Source of the DNA: Herbaspirillum aquaticum
GTDB lineage: Bacteria > Pseudomonadota > Gammaproteobacteria > Burkholderiales > Burkholderiaceae_D
Direction: 5' to 3'
Length of the DNA stretch: 64,000 nucleotides
NCBI RefSeq assembly: GCF_002213425.1
Contig: NZ_NJGV01000024.1
Location: 1 to 64,000, forward strand
Position 1 is the stretch's first letter. Every line of letters begins with the position of its first letter. A model generated the notes under the pieces. That model was not told where the DNA came from and made no database searches. It worked only from the letters and a program-made list of their open reading frames with translations. Below are positions 1 through 7,897 of the stretch, in pieces. The position numbers and the translations under genes are program-made.

Positions 1-9
1 TGTTTATCG

Positions 10-15
10 CGTCAA
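10..15 (-). promoter_or_regulatory. Second -35 element (TTGACG), -10 outside the window
   Basis: A near-consensus TTGACG lies on the minus strand at 10-15, about 165 bases downstream of the first promoter. Its -10 would fall just beyond the window. Tandem strong promoters separated by an AT-rich leader are typical of rrn operons, so this supports a stable RNA operon to the left. Confidence 0.4.
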
Positions 16-179
16 CTACTTTTTTGCGATTCGTTTTAAATTTTTTCGTCTCGCTTAACTTCCGCTTTGACTACTTCCATTTAAAACGCCTTACAACCTG
101 CTTCACACCTCTTCGCTTCGCCGACATCCGTCGCTCTGTTTTTCAACTTCGCTTCGTGTGTCGCGTCAGCAGGGGGCGA

Positions 180-208
180 ACTATAGCAACGCCCCATCCA
201 CCGCGCAA
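180..208 (-). promoter_or_regulatory. Strong sigma70 promoter reading out of the window to the left
   Basis: On the minus strand TTGCGC (203-208) and TATAGT (180-185) are separated by exactly 17 bases. The expected start is near 173. The transcript would be an AT-rich leader with no start codon or ribosome site. That pattern fits the leader of a ribosomal or transfer RNA operon located left of the window; the target itself is not visible. Confidence 0.6.
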
Positions 209-330
209 GTACTTTTTGAAAAATAATCGAAAATAATTTAGAAGGATAGTTTCCCAGCCGCCTACCCTACCCCGCAAAGCCTTGCCCAGCTTGGCGTACA
301 GCGGTATTGGCAAGCTCAGCCAAAAACAAA

Positions 331-374
331 GAGAAACCGGGCCATCCCTGACGGGACGGCCCGGTTTCTCTTTT
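331..374. terminator. Intrinsic terminator
   Basis: A perfect 13-bp stem (331-343 with 358-370) is followed by TTTT on the plus strand. On the minus strand it is followed by TTTGTTTTTG. It lies just past the stop of the leftward BON-domain gene and should end that transcript. Confidence 0.8.
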
Positions 375-383
375 ACTGCTACA

Positions 384-399
384 AATGATTCAAATAATT
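384..399. repeat. AT-rich 16-bp imperfect palindrome, copy 1
   Basis: AATGATTCAAATAATT differs at two positions from the perfect palindrome at 60755-60770 and is related to 14195-14210. All three are intergenic. Function unknown. Confidence 0.4.
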
Positions 400-430
400 A
401 GCGAATATTGTTCCATTCTGAAGATGCTGC

Positions 431-775
431 TCAACCTGCCTTGACGGTAAGGTCGCTCTTCACATCCCGCACGCCCTCGATGCCGGCGACCAGCTGCAAG
501 GCATGCTGACCCAGTTCCGCACTGGGCACGGAACCCTTCAGTGTCACCACCCCATCCTTGGTGCTGACCTTGATCTTCATGGAAGAAATCTGCTTGTCCT
601 CCACCAGCGCCGCCTTCACCTTGGCGGTAATGACCGAGTCGTCTATATAAGCGCCTGCCTTCTGGGCAGACGGCGCACTGGCGCTGCCCGCATCCGCGGC
701 GTGGACGGCTGGGGCGGCAGCGGCCATCGTGATGGCGGCTGCCAGCAATCGCGCTGCGAGTGAAGATGTATTCAT
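431..775 (-). CDS. Secreted BON-domain (OsmY-like) protein
   Basis: This is a 114-residue protein with an N-terminal signal peptide (hydrophobic stretch of alanines ending near AVHA-AD) followed by one BON domain. The domain carries the usual IxxxVxxAL start and the GVVTLxGxV turn. BON proteins are periplasmic or outer-membrane associated and are linked to envelope and osmotic stress; OsmY carries two such domains. The start at 775 is chosen over an upstream ATG at 817 because AAGGAGAA precedes it and the signal peptide begins there. A consensus sigma54 promoter (853-870) and two GlrR-like sites (957-974, 1024-1041) lie upstream, beside glrR. Specific function is not known. Confidence 0.85.
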   Translation of the reverse strand: MNTSSLAARLLAAAITMAAAAPAVHAADAGSASAPSAQKAGAYIDDSVITAKVKAALVEDKQISSMKIKVSTKDGVVTLKGSVPSAELGQHALQLVAGIEGVRDVKSDLTVKAG

Positions 776-852
776 GGCGTTCTCCTTGTTCAATGGGGTG
801 ATCCTGGTATTGCCCAACGCTTCATATATATAGGCAACGCTGGCATACCCTA

Positions 853-870
853 TCGCAAAGGACGTGCCAC
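853..870 (-). promoter_or_regulatory. Sigma54 (-24/-12) promoter of the BON gene
   Basis: On the minus strand TGGCACG-TCCT-TTGC has GG (867-868) and GC (855-856) separated by exactly 10 bases, matching the RpoN consensus at all key positions. The start would be near 843, giving a leader of about 70 bases before the BON gene. A TATATATA stretch just downstream could also serve a sigma70 -10. Confidence 0.75.
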
Positions 871-956
871 CCCTTCAACTCCCCAATGAAATCAATGACT
901 TACAGCGGACACCACGGGCCGTCAGGCCATGGATGAGCAAACAAAAACGCCATTTC

Positions 957-974
957 CGTCGGCCTCGCCCGACA
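957..974. promoter_or_regulatory. Candidate GlrR enhancer site 1
   Basis: CGTC-N10-GACA matches the TGTC-N10-GACA motif known for E. coli GlrR with one mismatch. It is centred about 120 bases upstream of the predicted sigma54 start, where enhancer-binding proteins usually sit. Confidence 0.5.
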
Positions 975-1007
975 ACGTGTATCCCTGCTGCTCGCAAGTC
1001 CTTGATT

Positions 1008-2390
1008 TCAAACGACTCCGTCCTGTCGTTCCAGCACGACGGGCTCTTCCCCTCCCCGGAAGCGGCGCGGGTCCAGGCCATTCTTCTGCAGCAGCCGGTA
1101 GAACTCGGTGCGGTTGCGGTCGGCCAGCCGGGCCGCATCGGACACATTGCCATCGGTCAACTTCAACAAGCGCACCAGGTAATCCCGCTCGAACTTCTGC
1201 TTGGCCTCGGCATAGCGCAGCAGATCCAGCGTCGGCACGCGCAGGGCGCGCTGGACCAGGGAAGCCGGGATCAGCGGTGCCGTCGACAGCGCACACACCT
1301 GCTCCACCACGTTATAAAGCTGGCGCACATTGCCCGGCCAATGGGCCAGGCTCAAGACTTCCAGCGCATCGGGCGCAAACCCGGTCAATCGTTTTGGATA
1401 CTTGGCGGCAATGGACTTCAAGAAATGATTGGCCAGCAGGGCGATATCCTCGCGCCGCTCTTCCAACGGCGGCAGGCTGAGGGTGACCACATTGAGGCGG
1501 TAATACAGGTCCGCGCGGAAGTGGCCTTCGTTCATGGCCACCTCCAGGTCGCGGTGCGTGGCCGAAATCACCCGGACGTCCACCTCGGCGGCCAGGTTGG
1601 CGCCGACCTGGCGCACGCTCTTTTCCTGCAGTACCCGCAACAGCTTGACCTGCAAGGCCAGCGGCATATCGCCGATTTCATCGAGAAACAGGGTGCCGCC
1701 CTCCGCCGCCTGGAACAAACCTTCACGATGCTCTACAGCGCCCGTAAATGCGCCTTTCACATGGCCGAACAGTTCGGACTCCAGCAACTGCTCCGGAATG
1801 GCGCCGCAATTGACGGCAATGAAGGGCTTGTCGGCACGCGGACTGGCGCGATGGATGGCGCGGGCCAGCAATTCCTTGCCGGTGCCGCTGTCGCCGCGGA
1901 TAAGGATGCTGGCATCGGAGGCCGCCACCAGCCGCGCCTCGGCCAGCAGCTCATCGACGCGCTGGCTGCGGCTGATGATGTCGGCGCGCCAGGCTTCGTC
2001 CGGCGCCTCCTGGGCGGGAGCGGACAGGCTCAGCGCCTGGGCCACCTTGTCGAGCAGCACATGCCCGTCAAACGGCTTGGTGAGATAGGCGAACGCGCCC
2101 TGGGTGGTGGCCTCGACGGCATCGGGAATGGTGCCGTGCGCGGTGAGGAGGATCACCGGCAAGGCCGGATAACGGCTGCGGATCTCGGCAAACAGCGCCA
2201 GCCCATCCATGCCGGGCAGGCGCACATCGGTGATCACCAGCGCCGGCAACGCAATGGCCAGCTGGGCCAGGGCGGCCTCGGCGCTTTCCACGGCCAGGAT
2301 GCGGTAGCCGCTGGCGTTGAGGCGCAGTGTGAGCAATCGCAACAGGTCGGGATCATCGTCGACCAGCATCAGGGGGGCAGTCTTTCCCAT
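1008..2390 (-). CDS. glrR: Sigma54-dependent response regulator GlrR (QseF)
   Basis: A 460-residue enhancer-binding response regulator. The receiver domain has acidic DDD at 11-13 and phospho-acceptor Asp55. The AAA+ domain has Walker A GDSGTGKE (166-173), the sigma54-contacting GAFTGA loop (213-218) and Walker B LFLDEIGD. A C-terminal Fis-type helix-turn-helix follows. All parts needed for sigma54 activation are intact. The start at 2390 is set by the receiver fold; the frame stays open upstream but runs through the preceding gene. It is the last gene of the leftward operon glrK-qseG-glrR, the enterobacterial order. In E. coli GlrR activates the small RNA gene glmY and rpoE; here the adjacent BON gene has matching control sites. 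Confidence 0.93.
   Translation of the reverse strand: MGKTAPLMLVDDDPDLLRLLTLRLNASGYRILAVESAEAALAQLAIALPALVITDVRLPGMDGLALFAEIRSRYPALPVILLTAHGTIPDAVEATTQGAFAYLTKPFDGHVLLDKVAQALSLSAPAQEAPDEAWRADIISRSQRVDELLAEARLVAASDASILIRGDSGTGKELLARAIHRASPRADKPFIAVNCGAIPEQLLESELFGHVKGAFTGAVEHREGLFQAAEGGTLFLDEIGDMPLALQVKLLRVLQEKSVRQVGANLAAEVDVRVISATHRDLEVAMNEGHFRADLYYRLNVVTLSLPPLEERREDIALLANHFLKSIAAKYPKRLTGFAPDALEVLSLAHWPGNVRQLYNVVEQVCALSTAPLIPASLVQRALRVPTLDLLRYAEAKQKFERDYLVRLLKLTDGNVSDAARLADRNRTEFYRLLQKNGLDPRRFRGGEEPVVLERQDGVV
1024..1041. promoter_or_regulatory. Candidate GlrR enhancer site 2
   Basis: TGTC-N10-GACG, one mismatch from the GlrR motif, lies inside the last codons of glrR, 67 bp from site 1 and about 190 bases upstream of the sigma54 start. 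Confidence 0.45.
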
Positions 2391-2461
2391 CGGGACTCCA
2401 GTTCCAATAAAGGGAACGGGCCCGACCCGATGGCGGCCTCCCCGGTCGTCGGGGAGTGAAA

Positions 2462-2965
2462 TTACTTGCCGCCAGCCGGCAGGGTCCGTTCGATGTTCTT
2501 GAGCGCTTCCAGTTTGTCGTTGAGCTGATCGACCTTGCGCTGCGCTTCCTTCAGTTGCACCGAGGACTTCTCGGCACTGTCGGCTACGCGGCGCAGGTCG
2601 GAATAATGTCCAACCAACAACTGCACCAGAGGCTTGAGCTTCTCCGCTTCGACGCTGCGATCGGCCATGACGTTCCATAGCTGGGCTTCGGCCTTGGCCA
2701 GGTCGATGGCGTCGCGCGTCAGGGACAGCGCCATGGCGCGGCGCACGTTGGTGGCCGGACCGGCCGGATAGGTGTTGATGCGCTGCAGTTCGCGGCCCAG
2801 TTCGGCCGGCGTCATCTTGCGCAACTGGACGTTGTAGGCCAGCAGCTCATCGATGTTGCTGGTGGACTGGACCAGCTGGATGGTGGAGGTCGGCGCGGAC
2901 GGCTGCGGCCCCACGCAGGCGGCCAGCACGAGGGAGCCCACCAGGATCAGGATCTTATTTTTCAT
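2462..2965 (-). CDS. qseG: QseG/YfhG-like lipoprotein of the GlrKR system
   Basis: A 167-residue lipoprotein with an N-terminal signal and lipobox LAAC (Cys17), then a helical, charged domain ending in a predicted coiled coil (SSVQLKEAQRKVDQL region). In E. coli, QseG (YfhG) is an outer-membrane lipoprotein that signals to the GlrK sensor. Position between kinase and regulator and overall build support the same role, though sequence similarity is judged by eye. Its start overlaps the last codons of glrK by 11 bases, implying translational coupling. It ends 71 bases before glrR. Confidence 0.75.
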   Translation of the reverse strand: MKNKILILVGSLVLAACVGPQPSAPTSTIQLVQSTSNIDELLAYNVQLRKMTPAELGRELQRINTYPAGPATNVRRAMALSLTRDAIDLAKAEAQLWNVMADRSVEAEKLKPLVQLLVGHYSDLRRVADSAEKSSVQLKEAQRKVDQLNDKLEALKNIERTLPAGGK

Positions 2966-4433
2966 CAGGCAACTCGATTCGGAAATGCGCCCCGCCCTCA
3001 CGCGGGACCAGATAGACCTTGCCGCTGTGCGCCTGCACGTACTCGCGCACCACGGACAGGCCGATACCATTGCCACGGCGGGCACCGGAGGGCTGGTGCA
3101 AGCCCTGGTAGAAGGGTTCGAAGATGCGTGCGGCGTCGGTCGGCGCCACGCCCGGCCCCTGGTCCAGGCATTCCACGCGGACCATGCCCGGTGCCTCGGT
3201 GAGCAGAAAGCGGATGAAACCGCCCTGGGGGCTGAAGCGCACGGCATTGGACAGCAAATTGGCCAGCACGATGGCCATCTTCTCGGGATCGACCACCACG
3301 GTCCGGGCCGCCCCCTCGATCTCCACCTTCAGCTCGCGCGCCAGCCATTGCAGGCGCTGGTCGTCGACGACCTTGTGCAGCAGCGCGCGCAGGTCCACCG
3401 GTACGGGATGGATGCGTTGGGCATCGAAGGATACTTCGTTATAGCGCAGCAGGTCCTCGATCTGGGTCTGCAGCGACTGGGTATTCTGGCGCAGGATGCG
3501 GGCGATCTCGCGCTGGTTGTCGGTCAGTTGCCCGGCCACGCCGTCATCCAGCAAGGCCGCGCCTTCGCACAGCGCGGCCAGCGGGGTCTTCAATTCATGG
3601 GAGACGTGGCGCAGGAAGCGCGACTTCTCAGCCTCCAGGTCGGCCAGGCGCTGACGCAGCCAGTCCAGCTGCTGGCCCAGGCGGCGGATATCGGCCGGGC
3701 CGCGCACGTCGATAGGCTGGTCAAAGCGGTTGTCACCCAGCCGGCCGATGGCCTGTTCCAGCCGCGCCATCGGGCGCGACAGCCACAGCCCGAAGCAGAA
3801 GGCCAGCAAGACCGCCAGCACGATGGCGCCGACCACCTGGGCGGTGAGTAGCTGGCGTTGCTGCTCCAGCGCCGCCGACAGCGCATTGTTGCGACGATCC
3901 ACCTCGCGCCGGCTCTCCAGCGCGATGCGTTCGTTGAGTGCGGGCAGGCGCGCGAAGTCCTGGAACAAGCGGGCCTGCTCGCCCTTGTCCTTGCGCGCCT
4001 CGCCCTCCAGCACGCCGGCGGCTTCATCCACATACACACCCCACTGGCTGAAGAGCTCGCGCGGCGCCATGGGCAGCGAATCCGACAATTCGCCCACGGC
4101 CTGGCGCGCCTGCTCGCGCGCCTCGGTGAAGCGGTCATGGAAGGCAGGGTCATCCAGCACCAGGTACTGGCGCGCACTGCGCTCCATGGCCACGGTGCGC
4201 TCGGCCAGGCGCTGTGCGGATTCGGTCAGTTGCACCGCCTGGCGCGCGGTCTCGCGGCTGTTGGCCGACATGCGGTCCAGCGTGAACAGGGCGTGAATGG
4301 AGGTGCCGCTCAGGAGCGCGGCAATCAGCAGGAAGGCGGCCAGCAGCAATTGCCGGAACGACAGGCCAAGATAGCCGGGCTTGCGGCCGGCCGGCGACTG
4401 GGGCGGATGAGTGTGCTCGATGGCGTTGAACAT
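2955..4433 (-). CDS. glrK: Sensor histidine kinase GlrK (QseE)
   Basis: A 492-residue membrane kinase. One transmembrane segment (about 28-46), a periplasmic helical sensor region, a second segment (about 198-218), a HAMP-like linker, the HisKA box RHVSHELKTPL with phospho-acceptor His279, then the HATPase domain with its N and G boxes (NLLSNAVRFS; GNGIGLSVV). It is the first gene of the operon and should phosphorylate GlrR at Asp55, with input from the QseG-like lipoprotein. The family responds to envelope signals. No promoter for the operon was identified with confidence in 4434-4650. Confidence 0.9.
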   Translation of the reverse strand: MFNAIEHTHPPQSPAGRKPGYLGLSFRQLLLAAFLLIAALLSGTSIHALFTLDRMSANSRETARQAVQLTESAQRLAERTVAMERSARQYLVLDDPAFHDRFTEAREQARQAVGELSDSLPMAPRELFSQWGVYVDEAAGVLEGEARKDKGEQARLFQDFARLPALNERIALESRREVDRRNNALSAALEQQRQLLTAQVVGAIVLAVLLAFCFGLWLSRPMARLEQAIGRLGDNRFDQPIDVRGPADIRRLGQQLDWLRQRLADLEAEKSRFLRHVSHELKTPLAALCEGAALLDDGVAGQLTDNQREIARILRQNTQSLQTQIEDLLRYNEVSFDAQRIHPVPVDLRALLHKVVDDQRLQWLARELKVEIEGAARTVVVDPEKMAIVLANLLSNAVRFSPQGGFIRFLLTEAPGMVRVECLDQGPGVAPTDAARIFEPFYQGLHQPSGARRGNGIGLSVVREYVQAHSGKVYLVPREGGAHFRIELPDEK

Positions 4434-4650
4434 GCGATTGATCTCGGTCCCACAAGGCTTGCTTGGTTATCCGGATGGCAGCACAGCCCTCCGGCCCGGA
4501 ACATGCCGACAGGAAACGTCGGCCACGCTGTCGCGGGCACACATTGTAATCATTTGTGGCGCGGCCTGCGATGCGGCCGTATTTCCACACGGCAATCCTG
4601 CAGGCGCAGCCGGCCAAGATTTCCGCCGGCGCGCCTGGCTCGCGCCGCCC

Positions 4651-5895
4651 TCAGTCCTGCGGGCCGAGGAAATCCAGCAGCATCAGCGCGACCACCTTGG
4701 TGGCCTTCTTGAGATCATCCAGCGCCAGGTTCTCATCGGCCTGCTTGGCATTGGATTCCATGAGGGTGCGCGGACCGGCACCGAACAGCACCACCGGAAT
4801 ACCGGCCTCGCCATACAGGCGGGCATCGGTATAGAGCGCCGAGCCATTGGTGGTGAGGGTCTCGCCCATGACCTGCCGGGCATTGCGCAGCAGGCTGTCC
4901 ACCAGCTTCTCGTGTCCGGGCAGCGGGCGCAGCGCGCGCGCCAGCAGCAGGCGACGGATCTCCACGCGGATGCCCGGCAGGCCGGCCACTGCGTCTTCGA
5001 TCAGCTTGCGCACGCCGGCTTCGACCTGCGCCGGATCTTCCTCGGGAATCATGCGGCGGTCCATCTTCAGCACCACCTTGCCCGGCACCACGTTGGTATT
5101 GGTGCCGCCATCGATGCGGCCGACGATCATGGTCGGATGGCTGATGCCGGGGATGGAGGAGCGGATGTCCTTCAATCCCGGCAAGGCGCCATAGATCGCA
5201 TTGAGGATGGCATTGGCCGCCTGCAGGGCATCATGGCCGGTCTCGGGCATGGAGCCGTGGGTAGCGCGTCCATGCACGGTCACCTCGAACTGCAGGCAGG
5301 CATTGTGGGCGGTCACCACGTTGTAGCTGAAGCCGGCTGCCAGCACGTAATCCGGGCGGGTCAGCTTCTGTTCCAGCAGCCAGCCCGGGCCGAGCACGCC
5401 GCCGAATTCCTCGTCATAGGTAAAGTGCAGCTCGACGGCACCGCGCAGTGCGGCGCCCAGCGACTCCAGCGCGCGGGTGGCGAAGATGTAGCTGGCGAAG
5501 TCGCTCTTGGAGACTGCAGCAGCACGGCCATAGATGCGGCCATCGGCCACTTCGCCGCCATACGGATCATGGGTCCAGCCTTCGCCCGGCGGCACCACGT
5601 CGCCGTGGGCGTTGAGCGCCAGAGTCGGGCCGCCGTCGCCATAGGGACGACGCACGATCAGGTTGGTGATGCTCTGCATGCCGTAGTCGCGCACCTGCTC
5701 GGCGGGCACTGCGTGCTTCTCGGCCTGCCAGCCCCAGGACTGCACCAGCTCGGCGACCGCATCGGCGTGCGGGGCGTTGTTGCCGGGCGGGGTATCGGTG
5801 GGGATGCGGATCAACTGCTGCAGGACCGCGACCTCTTCCTCGAAATGCTGATCGATCCATGCGCACAGGCGCTCCGAGAACTGCTGTTTGGACAT
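4651..5895 (-). CDS. M20-family metallopeptidase / amidohydrolase (ArgE/DapE type)
   Basis: A 414-residue cytoplasmic zinc hydrolase. The first metal motif LNAHGDVVPPGEG supplies His and Asp. A second Asp lies in GRAAAVSKSD, where many relatives read GRGAxDMK, and TYDEEFGG gives the catalytic Glu pair. A dimerisation domain follows in the middle. Members cleave amide bonds of N-acyl amino acids or peptides; the substrate cannot be told from sequence. Start at 5895 is preceded by GGAGTG; an earlier in-frame ATG at 5967 adds residues unlike the family. It is transcribed leftward alone, divergent from the MFS gene. Confidence 0.85.
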   Translation of the reverse strand: MSKQQFSERLCAWIDQHFEEEVAVLQQLIRIPTDTPPGNNAPHADAVAELVQSWGWQAEKHAVPAEQVRDYGMQSITNLIVRRPYGDGGPTLALNAHGDVVPPGEGWTHDPYGGEVADGRIYGRAAAVSKSDFASYIFATRALESLGAALRGAVELHFTYDEEFGGVLGPGWLLEQKLTRPDYVLAAGFSYNVVTAHNACLQFEVTVHGRATHGSMPETGHDALQAANAILNAIYGALPGLKDIRSSIPGISHPTMIVGRIDGGTNTNVVPGKVVLKMDRRMIPEEDPAQVEAGVRKLIEDAVAGLPGIRVEIRRLLLARALRPLPGHEKLVDSLLRNARQVMGETLTTNGSALYTDARLYGEAGIPVVLFGAGPRTLMESNAKQADENLALDDLKKATKVVALMLLDFLGPQD

Positions 5896-6143
5896 GCTTG
5901 CCACTCCGTGATCAAAGTCGCCAGCCGCGCTGGCGCAAACCGCCATCATAGCGCAGCCGCCCGGCACATGGCCGCCTCCTGCGTAGTCGCACGTTCCCCG
6001 CTATCATTGACCGGCGCTGCCCTGCGGGGCCGCGCGCAGTCCCGGACCTCCAAGACAACCACGACAACAAGCGGCGGCGGCGCCACCGGCGGCCTTGCCT
6101 GCCTTGCACCAGCACGCTTGCTACGCCAGAACCCTACGACCCC

Positions 6144-7571
6144 ATGTCATCGCAGCCTTCCACTCCCGGCCCTTCCGATCCCGCCCACCACATCGTCATC
6201 GCCGGCGAGGGCTTGCCGCCCGAACAGCGCGGGCGCGCCATCCTGGCGCTGGGCATCGCCGTGGGCCTGGCCACCCTCGATACCGCCATTGCCAACACTG
6301 CCCTGCCGGCCATGGCATTGGACCTCAACACCACCCCGGCCGCCTCGGTATGGATCGTCACCGCCTATCAGCTGGCGATGATGGTGGCGTTGCTGCCGCT
6401 GGCGGCGCTCGGTGAAATCATCGGCTACCGCCGCATCTATATCTGGGGACTGGTGCTCTTTACCGCCGCCTCGCTGCTGTGCGCGGTGGCCTGGTCACTG
6501 CCCACGCTGGTGATGGCGCGTTTCCTGCAGGGACTGGGCGGGGCCGGCATCATGAGCGTCAATACCGCGCTGATCCGCTTCATCTACCCCACCCGCTCGC
6601 TCGGGCGTGGCGTGGGCCTGAATACGCTCATCGTGGCCATCGCCTTCACGGTCGGGCCCTCGGTGGCCTCGGGCATCCTCGCCATTGCGCCCTGGCCGTG
6701 GCTGTTTGCGGTCAACGTGCCGCTGGGTGTGGCCGCCGTCATCCTGGCCCTGCCCTCGCTGCCGCACACCGCGCTGTCCTCGCACGCCTTCGACCTGCGC
6801 AGTGCCGTGCTCAACGCCGCCGCCTTCGGCCTGCTGATCCTGGCCATCGGCGAAGGTGCGCACCAGGCCGAGGCCCAGGTGGTCGGGCTGGAACTGGCCG
6901 CCGCCCTGCTCTGCGGACTGTTCCTGCTCAAGCGCGAACTGTCGCACCCGGCACCGATGCTGCCGGTGGACTTGTTCCGCCATCCCATGTTCACGCTCTC
7001 GACCATCACCGCCGTGTGTTCCTTCGCGGCACAGGGCCTGGCCTTCGTCTCCCTGCCCTTCTTCTTCCACCATGACCTGGGTCGCAGCCAGGTCGAGATC
7101 GGCCTGCTCATGACGCCCTGGCCGGTCGCCGTGGCCATCATGGCGCCGATCGCCGGACGGCTCTCGGACCGCTATCCGGTCGGCATCCTCGGCGGTGTCG
7201 GCCTGGCGCTCTTGTGTGCGGGCTTGCTGTCGATGACCTTCATGCCGGCTGCGCCCACCGTTTGGGAGATCAGCTGGCGCATGCTGCTCTGCGGCATGGG
7301 ATTCGGTTTCTTCCAGTCGCCCAACCTGAAGGCGCTCATGACCAGCGCACCGCCCCACCGCAGCGGCGGCGCCTCCGGCATCGTGGCCACCGCGCGCCTG
7401 CTGGGCCAGAGCGTGGGCGCTTCGTTGGTGGCGCTGTGCTTCAACTTGTCAGAGACCCAGGGCTCACGCTTTGCCCTCGGTTTCGGTGCAGCATTTGCCG
7501 GCGTGGCCTGCATTGCCAGCTTCCTGCGTTTGCTCACCAGCAACCCTTACGCCCCGCCATCAAAAAAGTAA
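6144..7571 (+). CDS. MFS exporter, DHA2 (14-helix) family
   Basis: A 475-residue inner-membrane drug:proton antiporter. A short soluble N-terminus (about 32 residues) is followed by repeated hydrophobic helices. DHA2-type motifs are visible: LDTAIANTALP in helix 1, the loop GEIIGYRRIYIWG between helices 2 and 3, and RFLQGLGGAG in helix 4. These proteins expel amphipathic drugs or metabolites. No TetR or MarR regulator is adjacent; the neighbour upstream is the divergent M20 peptidase. A weak hairpin (7592-7626) follows the stop. Confidence 0.85.
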   Translation: MSSQPSTPGPSDPAHHIVIAGEGLPPEQRGRAILALGIAVGLATLDTAIANTALPAMALDLNTTPAASVWIVTAYQLAMMVALLPLAALGEIIGYRRIYIWGLVLFTAASLLCAVAWSLPTLVMARFLQGLGGAGIMSVNTALIRFIYPTRSLGRGVGLNTLIVAIAFTVGPSVASGILAIAPWPWLFAVNVPLGVAAVILALPSLPHTALSSHAFDLRSAVLNAAAFGLLILAIGEGAHQAEAQVVGLELAAALLCGLFLLKRELSHPAPMLPVDLFRHPMFTLSTITAVCSFAAQGLAFVSLPFFFHHDLGRSQVEIGLLMTPWPVAVAIMAPIAGRLSDRYPVGILGGVGLALLCAGLLSMTFMPAAPTVWEISWRMLLCGMGFGFFQSPNLKALMTSAPPHRSGGASGIVATARLLGQSVGASLVALCFNLSETQGSRFALGFGAAFAGVACIASFLRLLTSNPYAPPSKK

Positions 7572-7897
7572 GTTTTTCTCACCATTCCTCACAGCCACCG
7601 TCGCCCGGATTCTCAGGCGGTGGCTGCCTGTCTCGGCAAGACGCCAGTTTTGCAACGATCTTCAGATCAAACATTTTCCGCACATAAACTTCCTCGCGCC
7701 GACAGGTAAAAATCCTCGGCAAGACGACGACAAGGCGCGTAAAACCGATGCCATTCTGTTACGATAGCTCGTCAGTCGGAAGATGTTCACGGACCATCCC
7801 TGGACCTCTTCCTCCGGAGAACAGGCGTCCATTTCATCAGGGAAATCGAACCGCTTTCAGTACGGAAACCAGCGACAGGCTCAGACCTGAATTCGAT
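7572..7897. other. Intergenic stretch before the HD-GYP gene
   Basis: This 326-base gap holds a 9-bp stem (7592-7600 with 7618-7626) without a T-run, and a 12-base direct repeat CTCGGCAAGACG at 7632-7643 and 7715-7726. No gene or convincing promoter is seen. The repeats could be regulator half-sites or chance. Confidence 0.3.

Larger units (their letters stand above)
1..430. other. AT-rich gene-free left edge
   Basis: No protein gene is credible here. The stretch holds leftward promoter elements (1-208), an intrinsic terminator (331-374) and a copy of an AT-rich palindromic element (384-399). Positions 209-330 show nothing recognisable. A short open frame at 24-236 looks like chance translation of the AT-rich promoter leader: its composition is unlike any gene in the window and it has no ribosome binding site. 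Confidence 0.6.

Noticed and set aside
24..236. 70-codon open frame at the left edge
   Set aside because: AT-rich with a composition unlike genes here, no ribosome site, and overlaps strong promoter elements on the other strand.
864..2459. Long open frame on the plus strand (about 530 codons)
   Set aside because: It is antisense to glrR, which has complete receiver and AAA+ motifs. High third-position GC keeps the opposite frame open; no family features or ribosome site.
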